A DNA stretch of 64,000 nt from Olsenella sp. An188 (GTDB taxonomy: Bacteria > Actinomycetota > Coriobacteriia > Coriobacteriales > Atopobiaceae). The position numbers and the translations under genes were made by a program. Position 1 is the stretch's first letter. Every line of letters starts with the position of its first letter. The stretch covers positions 186,001-250,000 of the forward strand of contig NZ_NFKF01000003.1 in assembly GCF_002160255.1 (NCBI RefSeq), given 5' to 3'. The notes beneath the pieces are model-generated. The model did no database searches. It was not told the DNA's origin and saw only the letters and a program-made list of their open reading frames with translations. Positions 43,005-52,390 of this stretch are shown here, piece by piece.

Positions 43005-45638
43005 CTACGCGAGCGCGGCCAGGCGCAGCACGAGCTCGACGGTCCCGACCGCGTAGCCGCCGCGCGCGAAGAGCCCCACCGGCGCGCCCGCCGCGCGGCA
43101 GTCCGCGAGCAGGCAGAGCGGCAGCGCCTCCGGGTCGGCGAACATGCGGCGCGCGAGGCGCTCGGGGAGCTCGGAGAAGTCGTCGCGGACGAGCGTCACG
43201 ACCACGCCGGCGTCGCGCAGCACGGAGAGGGAGCGCGCGAGCGTGGGGTCGGCCGCCGCGGCCTCGGCGTCCTCGCGCGTGACGAGCGTCACGCCCACGC
43301 CGGCCGCGCCCACGCCGGCCGCGCTGTCGGCGAGCTCGTTCAGCAGGTGCTCCGTCGGCTCCTCGGCAAGCTCCAGGAACGCCACGAGGCCAAGGCCCTT
43401 CTCGCCGGCGCGCACGAGGCCCCCCGCGGCCGGGAGCTCGATTGCCTGGAACATGTCCTCGGCCGCGGGCTCGCGCATCCGCAGCGCCACCTCGCACGTC
43501 CCGTCCACCTCGAGGGCGCGCTCGAGGACCTGCTGGTTGCCGCCCGGCAGGCGGACCGTGGTGGTGAGCCGGTACGTCCCGGCCGGCACCGAGAGCGTCA
43601 GCGCGCCGTCCTCGAACTCAGAGCCCCACAGGTCGAGCGGCGCAAAGCCAAAGAGCTCCTGGCCGCCCACCTGCATCGACGTGGTGAGCCGGGCGAGCGA
43701 CCAGTCCACGCCGTAGACGGGCGCGCGGCCCTCGTCGCAGGTAAGGCGCAGCGAGGCGTCCCGCTCGCCCGGGGACTCGGGCGAGCCCTCCACGCACGCC
43801 CACCGTCCGCAGGCGAGAAGCGCCTCGGCCCGCCCGTCGGCCTCCCCCAGTCGCGCGGGCACCCCGAGCGAGCGGCAGGCCGCCACGAAGAGCGTGCGGC
43901 GCGTGACCTCCGACGCCTCGCCCGAGGCGAGCGCCCCGACGGGCGTCCCCACGAGCTTGGCCACGTGCTCCGCCGGCGAGAAGCGCAGGTGGTCGGCGAG
44001 CCACGCCCAGGCGGCGCGCGGGTCGCGCCCGACCAGCGCCGCGAGCTCGTCCGGCAGCGCCGCGGGCAGCACGGGGCGCCAGGCGCTCAGGTGCTCGAGG
44101 CCGACGCGCGGGCAGAGCACGTAGCGCTCCCAGGTCTCGCGCGCCTCCTCCGGCGCGAGCCCCGCGGCGGCCAGCCGCGCCAGCGCCGTGTCGCGCCCGG
44201 CGAGCGCGGCGGCGAGGTGGCCCTCAAGCACGTCGGCGGAAAGGTCGAGCCAGTCCTTCTCGGCAAGGCCCGCCAGCATCGTCAGGCGCTCCGGCTCCGG
44301 ACCGGCGCACAGGAACGCAAGCACCTCGTCGGCGTTCCCGAGCGCTCCGCCCAGCACGCGCGCCACCACGGCGGGGTCGTCTTCCGGGCGCAGCCCGGCG
44401 GCGCGCGCCGCAAGCGCCTCGGCGTGCGCGCGCATGGACGCCACGGAGGCGCGGCGCCTCTCGTCCGCCTCGGCCTTGCGCGCTCGGCCGCGCTCGGCCA
44501 TCTCGGGCGTGAGCGCGCCGGACGGGGCCGGGTGGTCCCTGGGCGCCCGCACGTCGATCGCGCGCCAGCCGGAGTTGCTCTCGCTCACGCGCGCGGCCGA
44601 GAGCGCCAGGCACACCTGCGAGACGAGGGCGGTGTCCACGTCCTTCTCGGCCATGAGCGCGCCCGCGCTGGCGTGGACGCGGACGCTCCCGTGGCCCAGC
44701 ACCGCGCCGCAGCGGCCCTCGTCGTCGGCGGTGAGGGTGACGAGCGGCCGCCACCCGGCCATGTTGAGGACCTCGAGCGAGACCGTCGCCCCCGCGGCCG
44801 GGCGCTCGTCAGCCCCGAGGACGCGGACCTCGAGCGGCGAGGACTCGGCGTAGGACTGCGTGACGCCCACCGTGACGGAGCAGCCGCTGCGCATGAGCAC
44901 GTCCTCGGGGGCGCAGCCAAAGTCCGAGAAGAGCCGCGTGGCCACCATCGGCGCGCGACCGGAGGCCGCCGTGAACCACCCGCGGTCGAGCGCCTCCTCG
45001 GGCTCGCAGGCGCCGAGGTAGTGCCAGCGGCCGCCCGCGTAGGCCTCCACCCAGGCGTGGTTGTCGTCGCAGTGGGCCCACCAGGGCACGTAGAGCTGGC
45101 GGGCCGGGATGCCCACGGCGCGCAGCGCGGAGACGAGCAGCGTGGACTCCTCGCCGCAGCGGCCCGCCGCGCCCGCGATCACGCCGAGGGCGCCCAGGGT
45201 GCGCCCGTCGGTGGTCTGGTAGGTCGCCACCTCGGCGCACCAGTAGTTGACCTCGATTACGGCGCGCTCGGCGGCAAGCCCGGCCACGCGCGGGGCGAGC
45301 GCCTCCCAGAGCGCCTCGCGGCAGCGGTCGAGCGGCTCGTTGTTCACGCGCGGGCACGCCACGTAGTGCACGAAGACGTCCTCGGGCAGCGCCGCGGTCT
45401 CCGGGCGGGACTCGCGCAGCATGAGCGCGTGGCGCGCGTGGGCGGCGAGCACGTCGAAGGGGGTGTCGAAGACGTCCGTGAGCGGCAGCGTGGCGCAGAA
45501 GTAGCGCGCGAGGACGGCGTCGTCGATCGGCAGCGCCTGGAGGGCGGCGTCGAGCTCGCGGCCCTTCTCGCCGAGAAGGGGGCGGCGGGCGTCGAAGCGC
45601 GAGGCTGCGTAGTCTGCGAGCTGCTCGGAGAGCTGCAT
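43005..45638 (-). CDS. large transglutaminase-like domain protein
   Basis: 877 residues from ATG 45638 (AAGGAG). Residues about 140-235 form a transglutaminase-like papain fold: Cys in AAGRCGEESTLLVSALRAVG, His in CDDNHAWVEAYAGGRW, and the acidic residue in YLGACEPEEALDRGW. Residues about 255-345 look like an Ig-like domain (SPLEVRVLGADERPAAGATVSLEV), followed by helices, a possible second transglutaminase-like stretch without the Cys, and a C-terminal thioredoxin-like segment (GVGVTLVTREDAEAAA). No signal peptide seen. Function unknown; related large proteins occur in gut Firmicutes. Confidence 0.78.
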   Translation of the reverse strand: MQLSEQLADYAASRFDARRPLLGEKGRELDAALQALPIDDAVLARYFCATLPLTDVFDTPFDVLAAHARHALMLRESRPETAALPEDVFVHYVACPRVNNEPLDRCREALWEALAPRVAGLAAERAVIEVNYWCAEVATYQTTDGRTLGALGVIAGAAGRCGEESTLLVSALRAVGIPARQLYVPWWAHCDDNHAWVEAYAGGRWHYLGACEPEEALDRGWFTAASGRAPMVATRLFSDFGCAPEDVLMRSGCSVTVGVTQSYAESSPLEVRVLGADERPAAGATVSLEVLNMAGWRPLVTLTADDEGRCGAVLGHGSVRVHASAGALMAEKDVDTALVSQVCLALSAARVSESNSGWRAIDVRAPRDHPAPSGALTPEMAERGRARKAEADERRRASVASMRAHAEALAARAAGLRPEDDPAVVARVLGGALGNADEVLAFLCAGPEPERLTMLAGLAEKDWLDLSADVLEGHLAAALAGRDTALARLAAAGLAPEEARETWERYVLCPRVGLEHLSAWRPVLPAALPDELAALVGRDPRAAWAWLADHLRFSPAEHVAKLVGTPVGALASGEASEVTRRTLFVAACRSLGVPARLGEADGRAEALLACGRWACVEGSPESPGERDASLRLTCDEGRAPVYGVDWSLARLTTSMQVGGQELFGFAPLDLWGSEFEDGALTLSVPAGTYRLTTTVRLPGGNQQVLERALEVDGTCEVALRMREPAAEDMFQAIELPAAGGLVRAGEKGLGLVAFLELAEEPTEHLLNELADSAAGVGAAGVGVTLVTREDAEAAAADPTLARSLSVLRDAGVVVTLVRDDFSELPERLARRMFADPEALPLCLLADCRAAGAPVGLFARGGYAVGTVELVLRLAALA

Positions 45639-45828
45639 GGGTGCTCCTTGGGTCGGGGCGCGCGGGGCGCCGCGGTCTGGCGGCCTGCTATGGTAGCCCA
45701 ACGCGCCGGCCCGCTGCCGCGACGTCCGCGAGGCGGCGCGTGCGCAGGCCCCGTGGTTTGGGCGCGCCGGCGAGAAGGGCCGCGCGTCGCCTGCGCTACC
45801 ATGGACCCACCCGACCGAGAGGATCCCC

Positions 45829-46251
45829 ATGTACGGACTCAAGACCGAGGCGAGCTTCGACTCCGCGCACTTCCTGGCCGACTACCACGGAAAGTGCGAG
45901 AACCTCCACGGACACCGCTGGCGCGTCGTGTGCTACCTGCGCTCCGGCGAGCTGGGCGGGGCCGGGACGGAGCGCGACATGGTCTGCGACTTCGGCGCGT
46001 TCAAGCGCGAGGTCCGCTCGCTCGTGGCGGAGTTCGACCACATGTTCCTCGTGGAGGAGGGAACGCTCGCGCCGGCCACCGTCGCGGCGCTCGAGTCCGA
46101 GGGCTTCACCCTCAAGGTCCTGCCCTTCCGCACCACGGCCGAGAACCTCGCGCGGCACTTCTGCGAGCGCCTGCGCGAGCGGGGGCTGCCGTGCTCGCAG
46201 GTCGACGTCTACGAGACCCCGCTCAACTGCGCGACCTACCTCTGGGAGTAG
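45829..46251 (+). CDS. queD: 6-carboxytetrahydropterin synthase-like (QueD)
   Basis: 140 residues, PTPS/QueD family. Zinc His residues are in FDSAHFL and NLHGHRWR, the catalytic Cys in GKCENLHGH, and FDHMFL plus PTAENLARHF-like segment (RTTAENLARHF) complete the set. Start ATG 45829 follows GAGAGGATCCC. It makes the second intermediate of queuosine synthesis. No queC, queE or queF is in the window, so a role in another pterin route cannot be excluded. Confidence 0.9.
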   Translation: MYGLKTEASFDSAHFLADYHGKCENLHGHRWRVVCYLRSGELGGAGTERDMVCDFGAFKREVRSLVAEFDHMFLVEEGTLAPATVAALESEGFTLKVLPFRTTAENLARHFCERLRERGLPCSQVDVYETPLNCATYLWE

Positions 46252-46428
46252 CCCCGGGCGCAGTTCAGGGAGGGACTGGGGGCGGCCTTTCCGGCCCCGA
46301 GCCGCCCGTCGCCGACGCAGCGCCGCCGGCCCCCTAGTTTTTCTTGCGCATCGGTTGCGTCCGGCGGGGTCGCTATACTCTCAGGTGGGGGGAGAGAGTC
46401 GGGAGACTGGGAGAGGCGGAGGTGCGTC

Positions 46429-47472
46429 ATGGGAAGCAACTCCCTGCACGGTGTCAATCTCACGGGCTGGCTGACGCTCGAGTCGTGGGTCACGCCCGAG
46501 CTCTTTGCCGAGGCGGGCGCCCTTGACGAGGAGGCGCTCGTCACCGCGCTCGGGCCGCGGCGCTACGCCGAGCTCGTGCGGCGCCACCGGGCCTCGTTCG
46601 TCACGCGCGAGGACTTCGTCAAGATAGCCTCCCGCGGCTTCAACGCCGTGCGCCTGGGCGTGCCCTGGTACGTCTACGGCGAGCAGGGTCCCGAGCCCGG
46701 CCCCTACGTGGGCTGCATCGAGCACGTCGACCAGGCGCTCGACTGGGCGGAGGAGATCGGCCTCAAGGTCGTCTTCACGCTGGCGATAAACCCGGGCGGC
46801 CCGCACTCGGGCAACGGCATCGCCCCCGACCTGGCCGACTGCCACGTCCCGCGCGACGGCGTGCTCGACGTGGTCTATGCGCTCTCCAAGCGCTACGCCT
46901 CGCGCGTGGGCTTCTTCGGCCTGGAGCTCGCCGACGACGCGGTCCCGCAGGTCCGCCGCGGCCTCACCCTCACAGACGGCGTCCCCCTGCACCGCCTGCG
47001 CAACTACTACCGCGAGGCCTACGAGCTCGTGCGCAGCGCCGCCGGGGAGGACCCGGTCGTCATCATGCCCGACGGCGGGGTCGCCAACGGCTGGGGCCGC
47101 TTCATGGCGCAGCGCCACTACCGCAACGTCTGGCTCGACTGCCACCTCGACCGCTCCGCCCCGCGCGTGGACGTCTCCGGACCCTCCGGCGTGCGGCGCC
47201 TCGTCGCCGCGCACGCGCGCCACGTCCGCGACGCCCAGCGCTCCGGCATGCCGGTCATGGTGGGCAAGTGGTCGTCCTCCCTGCCGATCGCCGACTCCCA
47301 GATGACGCCTGAGGGGCGCATCGCACTCGAGCGGGTCTACACCTCCGAGCAGCTCGGCTCCTACGAGAAGTGCCCCGCGTGGTTCTTCAACACCTGGAAG
47401 ACGAGCGGGATGCTCGCCGGCTGGGACGCGCGCGTCGCGCTCGCCACCTTCGAGCGCGGGATGATCGTCTGA
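46429..47472 (+). CDS. GH5-like protein lacking both catalytic glutamates
   Basis: 347 residues resembling GH5 exo-glucanases (LHGVNLTGWLTLESWVTPELF; FNAVRLGVPWYVYG; VDQALDWAEEIGLKVVF). In active members the acid/base lies in an NEP motif after the strand GLEV; here it reads GLELADDA (Asp169-Asp170). The nucleophile lies in GEWS; here it reads VGKWSSS (Lys280). So both catalytic Glu are gone while the fold is kept. No signal peptide. TATACT at 46374 and GGAGG precede the start. Possibly a carbohydrate-binding pseudoenzyme. The stop overlaps rsmI (TGATG). Confidence 0.8.
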   Translation: MGSNSLHGVNLTGWLTLESWVTPELFAEAGALDEEALVTALGPRRYAELVRRHRASFVTREDFVKIASRGFNAVRLGVPWYVYGEQGPEPGPYVGCIEHVDQALDWAEEIGLKVVFTLAINPGGPHSGNGIAPDLADCHVPRDGVLDVVYALSKRYASRVGFFGLELADDAVPQVRRGLTLTDGVPLHRLRNYYREAYELVRSAAGEDPVVIMPDGGVANGWGRFMAQRHYRNVWLDCHLDRSAPRVDVSGPSGVRRLVAAHARHVRDAQRSGMPVMVGKWSSSLPIADSQMTPEGRIALERVYTSEQLGSYEKCPAWFFNTWKTSGMLAGWDARVALATFERGMIV

Positions 47473-48329
47473 TGGCCGGACTGCTCAGCGTCGTCGGAAC
47501 CCCCATAGGAAACCTCGAGGACGCCTCGCCCCGCGTGGTCCGCACGCTCGGCGAGGCGGACCTCGTGCTCTGCGAAGACACGCGCGTCACCGGCAGGCTC
47601 CTGAGCGCGCTCGGCGTGCGCGCGCGACTCGAGCGCTGCGACGAGAACGTCATGGCCAGTCGCATCGAGGGGGTGCTCGCGCGCCTGGCGGCCGGCGAGC
47701 GGGTCGCCTTCGTCTCGGACGCCGGCATGCCGGGCGTCTCCGACCCGGGCCAGCGCCTCGTGGACGCCGCCCTCGACGCCGGCGAGCGGGTCGAGGTGGT
47801 GCCCGGTCCGAGTGCCGTGACCTGCGCGCTCGTAGCGTCGGGGCTCGCGAGCGAGCACTTCTTCTTCGAGGGGTTCCTCCCGCGGCGTCCCGGCGCGCAG
47901 CGCGCGCGGCTTGAGGAGCTCGCCGCGGTGCCGGGCGCGATCGTGGTCTACGAGAGCCCGCGCCGCGTCGCCGAGACGCTCGCCAACGTCGCCGAGGTGA
48001 TGGGCGGCCGGCGCGTCGCGCTCGTGCGCGAGCTCACCAAGCTCCACGAGGAGGTCGTGCGCGGCGAGGCCGCCGAGCTCGCCGCCGAGGTCGCCGCGCG
48101 CGGCGAGGTGCGCGGCGAGTGCGTCGTCGTGATCGCCGCGCCGGGCCCCGACGAGCTCGAGCGCCGCCGTGCCGCCGCGGCGGGCCCCGCGCGCCCGCTC
48201 GAGGAGGAGATCTCCGCCGGCCTCGCGGCGGGGGAGCCCAAGAGCGCGCTTGCCAAGCGCCTGGCGCGCGCCTTCGGCCTGCCGCGCGCCGAGGTCTACG
48301 ACGCCGTGGTGGCCGCGGCGGGCCGGTAG
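47472..48329 (+). CDS. rsmI: 16S rRNA (cytidine1402-2'-O)-methyltransferase
   Basis: 285 residues, tetrapyrrole-methylase fold. LLSVVGTPIGNLEDASPRVVR, CEDTRVTGRLL, FVSDAGMPGVSDPG, VVPGPSAVTCALVASGL and the C-terminal KRLARAFGLPRAEVYDAVV are RsmI signatures. It 2'-O-methylates C1402 of 16S rRNA with SAM. ATG 47472 overlaps the upstream stop by one base, coupling it to the GH5-like gene; an unusual partner. Confidence 0.95.
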   Translation: MAGLLSVVGTPIGNLEDASPRVVRTLGEADLVLCEDTRVTGRLLSALGVRARLERCDENVMASRIEGVLARLAAGERVAFVSDAGMPGVSDPGQRLVDAALDAGERVEVVPGPSAVTCALVASGLASEHFFFEGFLPRRPGAQRARLEELAAVPGAIVVYESPRRVAETLANVAEVMGGRRVALVRELTKLHEEVVRGEAAELAAEVAARGEVRGECVVVIAAPGPDELERRRAAAAGPARPLEEEISAGLAAGEPKSALAKRLARAFGLPRAEVYDAVVAAAGR

Positions 48330-48395
48330 CGGGCGGACCTCGAGGTTCTTCTCGCCCGGGCCCGGGCCGGGGTGTGGCCGTGGCCCGCCGAAACG

Positions 48396-48660
48396 GCGAC
48401 CCGATTGGGCACGACGCGGCTGCCCGCGGCACAAGCGCGCGACCCTGGTCTGCCAGAAAAGTGGCCCGATTGGGTGTCTGGCCCTTCCCGCGTCTCCGGG
48501 GAGCCCCGTCCTGTCACAAAACCCCTTTGGTTGGGTGGCATGTTTGATGCCCGACTCCACCCAGGGGGCCGCCTGGGGCCGTTTTGCCAGGTTTTTCTCG
48601 ACATTGGGTGGCATTCTTGATGCACCCCATCAAACATGCCACCCAATCGCGGCCCTTTTT
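48396..48660. repeat. rearranged fourth copy of the 218-bp element
   Basis: GTTGGGTGGCATGTTTGAT (48530-48548) and inverse ATCAAACATGCCACCCAAT (48629-48647) are the same arms, now 99 bp apart, with a third arm ATTGGGTGGCATTCTTGAT at 48603. Two outer boxes with CCGATTGGG lie at about 48400 and 48467, and TGTCACAAAACCCC at 48512. The core lacks the 12-mer stem. A 12-mer precedes it at 48345. The copy looks decayed or hybrid. It fills most of the gap between rsmI and metG. Confidence 0.85.
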
Positions 48661-48668
48661 TGCGGCGG

Positions 48669-48752
48669 GGCGAGAAGGACGCCGCGGAGTCGGAGGACGC
48701 GGCGGGGCGAGAAGGACGCGGCGGGGCGAGAAGGGCACAGCAGGGCGAGAAG
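48669..48752 (+). repeat. cluster of four same-orientation GGCGAGAAG words
   Basis: GGCGAGAAG starts at 48669, 48706, 48725 and 48744. The first two are full 12-mers (GGCGAGAAGGAC). The last three are exactly 19 bp apart, in the unit GGCGAGAAGGACGCGGCGG. It lies about 100 bp before metG. This is the densest run of the word in the window. Confidence 0.9.
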
Positions 48753-48849
48753 CGCGCGGCGCCGACAAGCGCGCTCCGCCCGCCCGTCGCGTGGGCGTTA
48801 GCGCTACAATCGACCCCGCATGCCAAGATCCGTCATGAGGAGTCGTCAC

Positions 48850-50460
48850 ATGGCAGAGAAGCCGTCCTACTTCATCACCACCCCCATCTACTACGTCAAC
48901 GCCGCCCCGCACCTGGGGACCGCGTACTGCACCGTCCTGACCGACGTCCAGGCGCGCTTCCGCCGCGCCGCCGGCTACGACGTCAAGTTCCTGACCGGCA
49001 TGGACGAGCACGGCGAGAAGGTCGCCGAGGCCGCCGCCGAGCACGGGATGACGCCGCAGGAGTGGTGCGACTCCCAGGCGCCGCTCTTCACCGAGCTCTG
49101 GCGCGAGCTGGAGATCTCCAACGACGACTTCATCCGCACCACCGAGCCCCGCCAGCACCACGCGGTCCAGTACCTGTGGGAGCGCATGCGCGAGTCCGGC
49201 TACCTCTACAAGGGCTCCTACGACGGCTGGTACTGCGTGCCCGAGGAGACCTACTTCACCGAGACCCAGGTGGAGAAGGCCGACGAGGAGCGCGGCACGA
49301 AGGGCGAGCACCTCTGCCCGGACTGCGGCCGCCCGCTCGAGCGCGTCCAGGAGGAGTCCTACTTCTTCAAGCTCTCCGCCTTCCAGGACCGCCTGCTGGC
49401 GCTCTACGACGAGCACCCCGAGTTCGTGCAGCCGGACTTCCGCATGAACGAGGTTCGCACCTTCGTGGCCGGCGGGCTCCAGGACCTCTCCGTGTCCCGC
49501 ACCACCTTCGACTGGGGCATCCAGGTGCCCTTCGACGACGGCCACGTGACCTACGTGTGGTTTGACGCGCTGCTCAACTACATGACCGCCGTGGGCTACA
49601 GCGTGGACTCCGACGAGGCCCGCGCCGAGCTCGCGCGCCGCTGGCCCGCCCAGTGCCACGTGGTGGGCAAGGACATCATCCGCTTCCACTGCGTGATCTG
49701 GCCGGCCATGCTCATGGCCATCGGCGAGGCCCTGCCCGAGCACGTCTTTGCCCACGGCTTCCTCACGGTGCGCAACTCCGAGACCGGCAAGGCCGAGAAG
49801 ATGAGCAAGTCCCGCGGCAACGCCATCGCCCCGCGCGACGTCATCGATCTGCTCGGCGTGGAGGGCTACCGCTACTACTTCATGACCGACGTCTCCCACG
49901 GCGAGGACTCCGCCATCTCCTTCGAGCGCATGGAGCAGGTCTACAACGCCGACCTGGCCAACAGCTGGGGCAACCTCGTCTCCCGCGCGCTCAACATGAG
50001 CGCCAAGTACTTCGACGGCGCCACGCCCAAGTGCCCCGAGGGCTGGGGCGAGAAGGACGGCGTGCTGCGCGGCGTGGCCACGGGCATCTACGACCGCTAC
50101 GCCGCGTGCATGGAGCGCTTCGACTACGTGGGCGCAAAGGACGCCGTGATGGAGCTCGTGCACGCCGCCAACCACTACATCGAGGACTCCGCGCCCTGGG
50201 CCGTGGCCAAGGACCCGGAGCGCGCCGGCGAGCTCGCGGACATCATCCGCGACCTGCTCGAGTCCATCCGCATCTGCGCGCACCTGCTCGCTCCGCTCAT
50301 GCCCGAGACCTCGGCCGAGGTCCTGCGCCGCATGTCGCTCGCGGGCGAGGCCGGCACCGACGACCTGCGCGCGGCCTGCGCGTGGGGCGGGCTTGCCGGC
50401 GGCGTGGCGGTGACCAAGGGAGACGCGCTCTTCCCGCGCCTCGACACCAAGAAGAAGTAG
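48850..50460 (+). CDS. metG: methionyl-tRNA synthetase
   Basis: 536 residues, class I synthetase. FITTPIYYVNAAPHLGTAY is the HIGH-type motif (HLGT), EKMSKSRGNAI the KMSKS loop, and WFDALLNYMTAVGY the methionine pocket. A CPDCGRPLE pair marks a reduced zinc knuckle. The protein ends near the anticodon-binding helices without the C-terminal EMAP/tRNA-binding domain found in about 650-residue forms. ATG 48850 follows GAGGAG. rsmA and tatD follow with 6- and 2-base gaps. GEKD is encoded by a 12-mer at 50047. Confidence 0.96.
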   Translation: MAEKPSYFITTPIYYVNAAPHLGTAYCTVLTDVQARFRRAAGYDVKFLTGMDEHGEKVAEAAAEHGMTPQEWCDSQAPLFTELWRELEISNDDFIRTTEPRQHHAVQYLWERMRESGYLYKGSYDGWYCVPEETYFTETQVEKADEERGTKGEHLCPDCGRPLERVQEESYFFKLSAFQDRLLALYDEHPEFVQPDFRMNEVRTFVAGGLQDLSVSRTTFDWGIQVPFDDGHVTYVWFDALLNYMTAVGYSVDSDEARAELARRWPAQCHVVGKDIIRFHCVIWPAMLMAIGEALPEHVFAHGFLTVRNSETGKAEKMSKSRGNAIAPRDVIDLLGVEGYRYYFMTDVSHGEDSAISFERMEQVYNADLANSWGNLVSRALNMSAKYFDGATPKCPEGWGEKDGVLRGVATGIYDRYAACMERFDYVGAKDAVMELVHAANHYIEDSAPWAVAKDPERAGELADIIRDLLESIRICAHLLAPLMPETSAEVLRRMSLAGEAGTDDLRAACAWGGLAGGVAVTKGDALFPRLDTKKK

Positions 50461-50466
50461 GCCGCC

Positions 50467-51321
50467 GTGGCTAGATCACCGCTTGCGAGCCCCGGCGCCA
50501 CGCGTGCGCTGCTCGAGGCCTACGGCCTGGCCACCAAGCACAGCCTGGGCCAGAACTTCCTGGTGAGCGACCGCGTCATCGAGAAGATCATGGACCTCGC
50601 CGACCTCGCCGGGACCGAGCGCGTGCTCGAGGTGGGGCCGGGCATCGGCACGCTCACGCTCGCGCTGCTCGACGACGCCGCGCGCGTCGTCTCGGTGGAG
50701 ATGGACCGTTCGCTCGAGCCGGTGCTCTCCGCCCACGCCGCCGCGCACCCCAACTTCGCCTACCTCATGGGCGACGCGCTCGCGGTCCCGGCCGAGGCGA
50801 TCGCCGAGGCGGCGGGCGGGGAGCCCACGGTGATGGTCTCCAACCTGCCCTACAACGTGGCCGCCACGATCATCCTGGACTTCTTCCAGCGGATGGGCTC
50901 GCTCGAGCGCGCCGTGGTGATGGTGCAGGCCGAGGTGGCGGACCGCATCTGCGCCAAGCCGGGTGGCCGCACCTACGGCGCCTACACCGCCAAGCTGGCG
51001 CTTCTCGCCCGCGTGACGGGACGCTTCGAGGTGGGGCCGGGCAACTTCATGCCGCCCCCGCACGTGGACTCCGCCGTGGTGCGGCTGGAGCGCGCGCCGC
51101 TCGAGGGCGCGGGCGACGTCGCGCGCGTGTCGGCCGTGATAGACGCCGCGTTCGCCCAGCGGCGCAAGACCATAAGAAACTCGATGTCCGCGTCCGGGTT
51201 CGCGCGCGAGGCGCTCGACGCCGCCTTCGCGGCCTGCGGCATCGCGCCCACCTGCCGTGCGGAGACGCTCGCGCCGGAAGACTTCGTGCGGCTCGCCGCC
51301 GCGCTCGACGAGGGGGAGTAA
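50467..51321 (+). CDS. rsmA: 16S rRNA dimethyladenosine transferase (KsgA)
   Basis: 284 residues. KHSLGQNFLVSDRVIEKIMD, the SAM site LEVGPGIGTLTLALL, NLPYNVAATIILDFF and the C-terminal RRKTIRNSMSASGFAREAL are KsgA signatures. It dimethylates A1518 and A1519 of 16S rRNA. GTG 50467 starts six bases after metG; the order metG-tatD/rsmA is common in Gram-positives. VKLALLARV uses a partial word (CTTCTCGCC at 51000). Confidence 0.95.
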   Translation: MARSPLASPGATRALLEAYGLATKHSLGQNFLVSDRVIEKIMDLADLAGTERVLEVGPGIGTLTLALLDDAARVVSVEMDRSLEPVLSAHAAAHPNFAYLMGDALAVPAEAIAEAAGGEPTVMVSNLPYNVAATIILDFFQRMGSLERAVVMVQAEVADRICAKPGGRTYGAYTAKLALLARVTGRFEVGPGNFMPPPHVDSAVVRLERAPLEGAGDVARVSAVIDAAFAQRRKTIRNSMSASGFAREALDAAFAACGIAPTCRAETLAPEDFVRLAAALDEGE

Positions 51322-51323
51322 CC

Positions 51324-52337
51324 ATGCCCGAGCCCGTTGCCCTCGACCACCTCACGCTCGCCGACCGCGAGCTCTTCCACGACCGCAGGGGGCGCGCGTG
51401 CCCGCTGCCCGCGCCGCTCGCCCCGCTCGCGGACACCCACGGGCACCTCACGAGCTTCCGCGCCCACGACCCGGCGCTCGCCATCGCGCGCGCCGCGCTC
51501 GCGGGCGTGCGGCTGCTCGTGGTGCCGGTCGACCCGGTGAGCGACGTCGGGCGCAAGTGGCCGGACGTGCAGGCGTTTCTCGCCTGGCTCGACGAGCAGG
51601 TAGAGATCGCGCGCGAGTGCCTTGCGGAGTGCGCCGGGCAGGGCTTCGTCCCGCCGGCCTTCGAGGGCTTCGACGACGTGCCGGACCTGCTGGACAACGT
51701 GAGGATCGTCGCCGGCGCGCACCCCTACGGCGCCGAGGCGCTCGACGACGCGGCGCTGGGGCGCCTTCGCGAGCTGCTCGAGAGCCCGCGGGCCGTGGGC
51801 GTGGGCGAGTTCGGCCTGGACTACGGCCCGTACAGCGGCGTGGGCCCCGCGGCGCAGGAGGCGGCCTTCCGCGCCCAGCTGCGCATCGCCCACGAGCTGA
51901 ACCTGCCCGTCGAGCTGCACATCCGTGACGCCGCGGGTGACGTGCGCGCCACGGCCCACCTGCAGGCGGCGCGCATCCTGCGCGAGGAGGGCGTGCCGGC
52001 GCGCGGCTGCGACCTGCACTGCTTCACCTCGGGCCTCAAGGTGATGGAGGACTTCACGCGCCTCGGCTGCCACGTCGCCTTTGGCGGCGCGGCCACCTTC
52101 AGCCGCTCGGACGACATCCGCGAGGCGGCCGCGTACTGCCCCGAGCGCTACCTGCTCACGGAGACCGACAGCCCCTACATGGCGCCGGTGCCCCTGCGCG
52201 GCGAGGAGTGCGAGCCCGCCATGGTGGCCTACACGGCAGCCTGCGTGGCCGACGCGCGCGAGGCGGCGGGCCGAGAGGACCGGGCGGCCACGTACGCGGC
52301 GCTCTGGAAGAACGCCCGCACGCTGTTCGGCGTGTAG
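51324..52337 (+). CDS. TatD-family metal-dependent nuclease
   Basis: 337 residues. Metal ligands: HxH in LADTHGHLTSF, Glu in VGVGEFGLDYG, His in ELHIRDAAGD, His in LHCFTSGLKVMEDF, Asp in LLTETDSPYMAPVP. The spacing fits TatD DNases, with an extra N-terminal stretch of about 35 residues and a longer insert after the first strand. Cytosolic 3'-5' nuclease or related hydrolase. It is two bases after rsmA, in the metG operon. Confidence 0.88.
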   Translation: MPEPVALDHLTLADRELFHDRRGRACPLPAPLAPLADTHGHLTSFRAHDPALAIARAALAGVRLLVVPVDPVSDVGRKWPDVQAFLAWLDEQVEIARECLAECAGQGFVPPAFEGFDDVPDLLDNVRIVAGAHPYGAEALDDAALGRLRELLESPRAVGVGEFGLDYGPYSGVGPAAQEAAFRAQLRIAHELNLPVELHIRDAAGDVRATAHLQAARILREEGVPARGCDLHCFTSGLKVMEDFTRLGCHVAFGGAATFSRSDDIREAAAYCPERYLLTETDSPYMAPVPLRGEECEPAMVAYTAACVADAREAAGREDRAATYAALWKNARTLFGV

Positions 52338-52390
52338 GGGCCCGGACGGTCGCGCGACGGCGCCCCTCGCCCCGTCTGCGCCCGAGCCTC

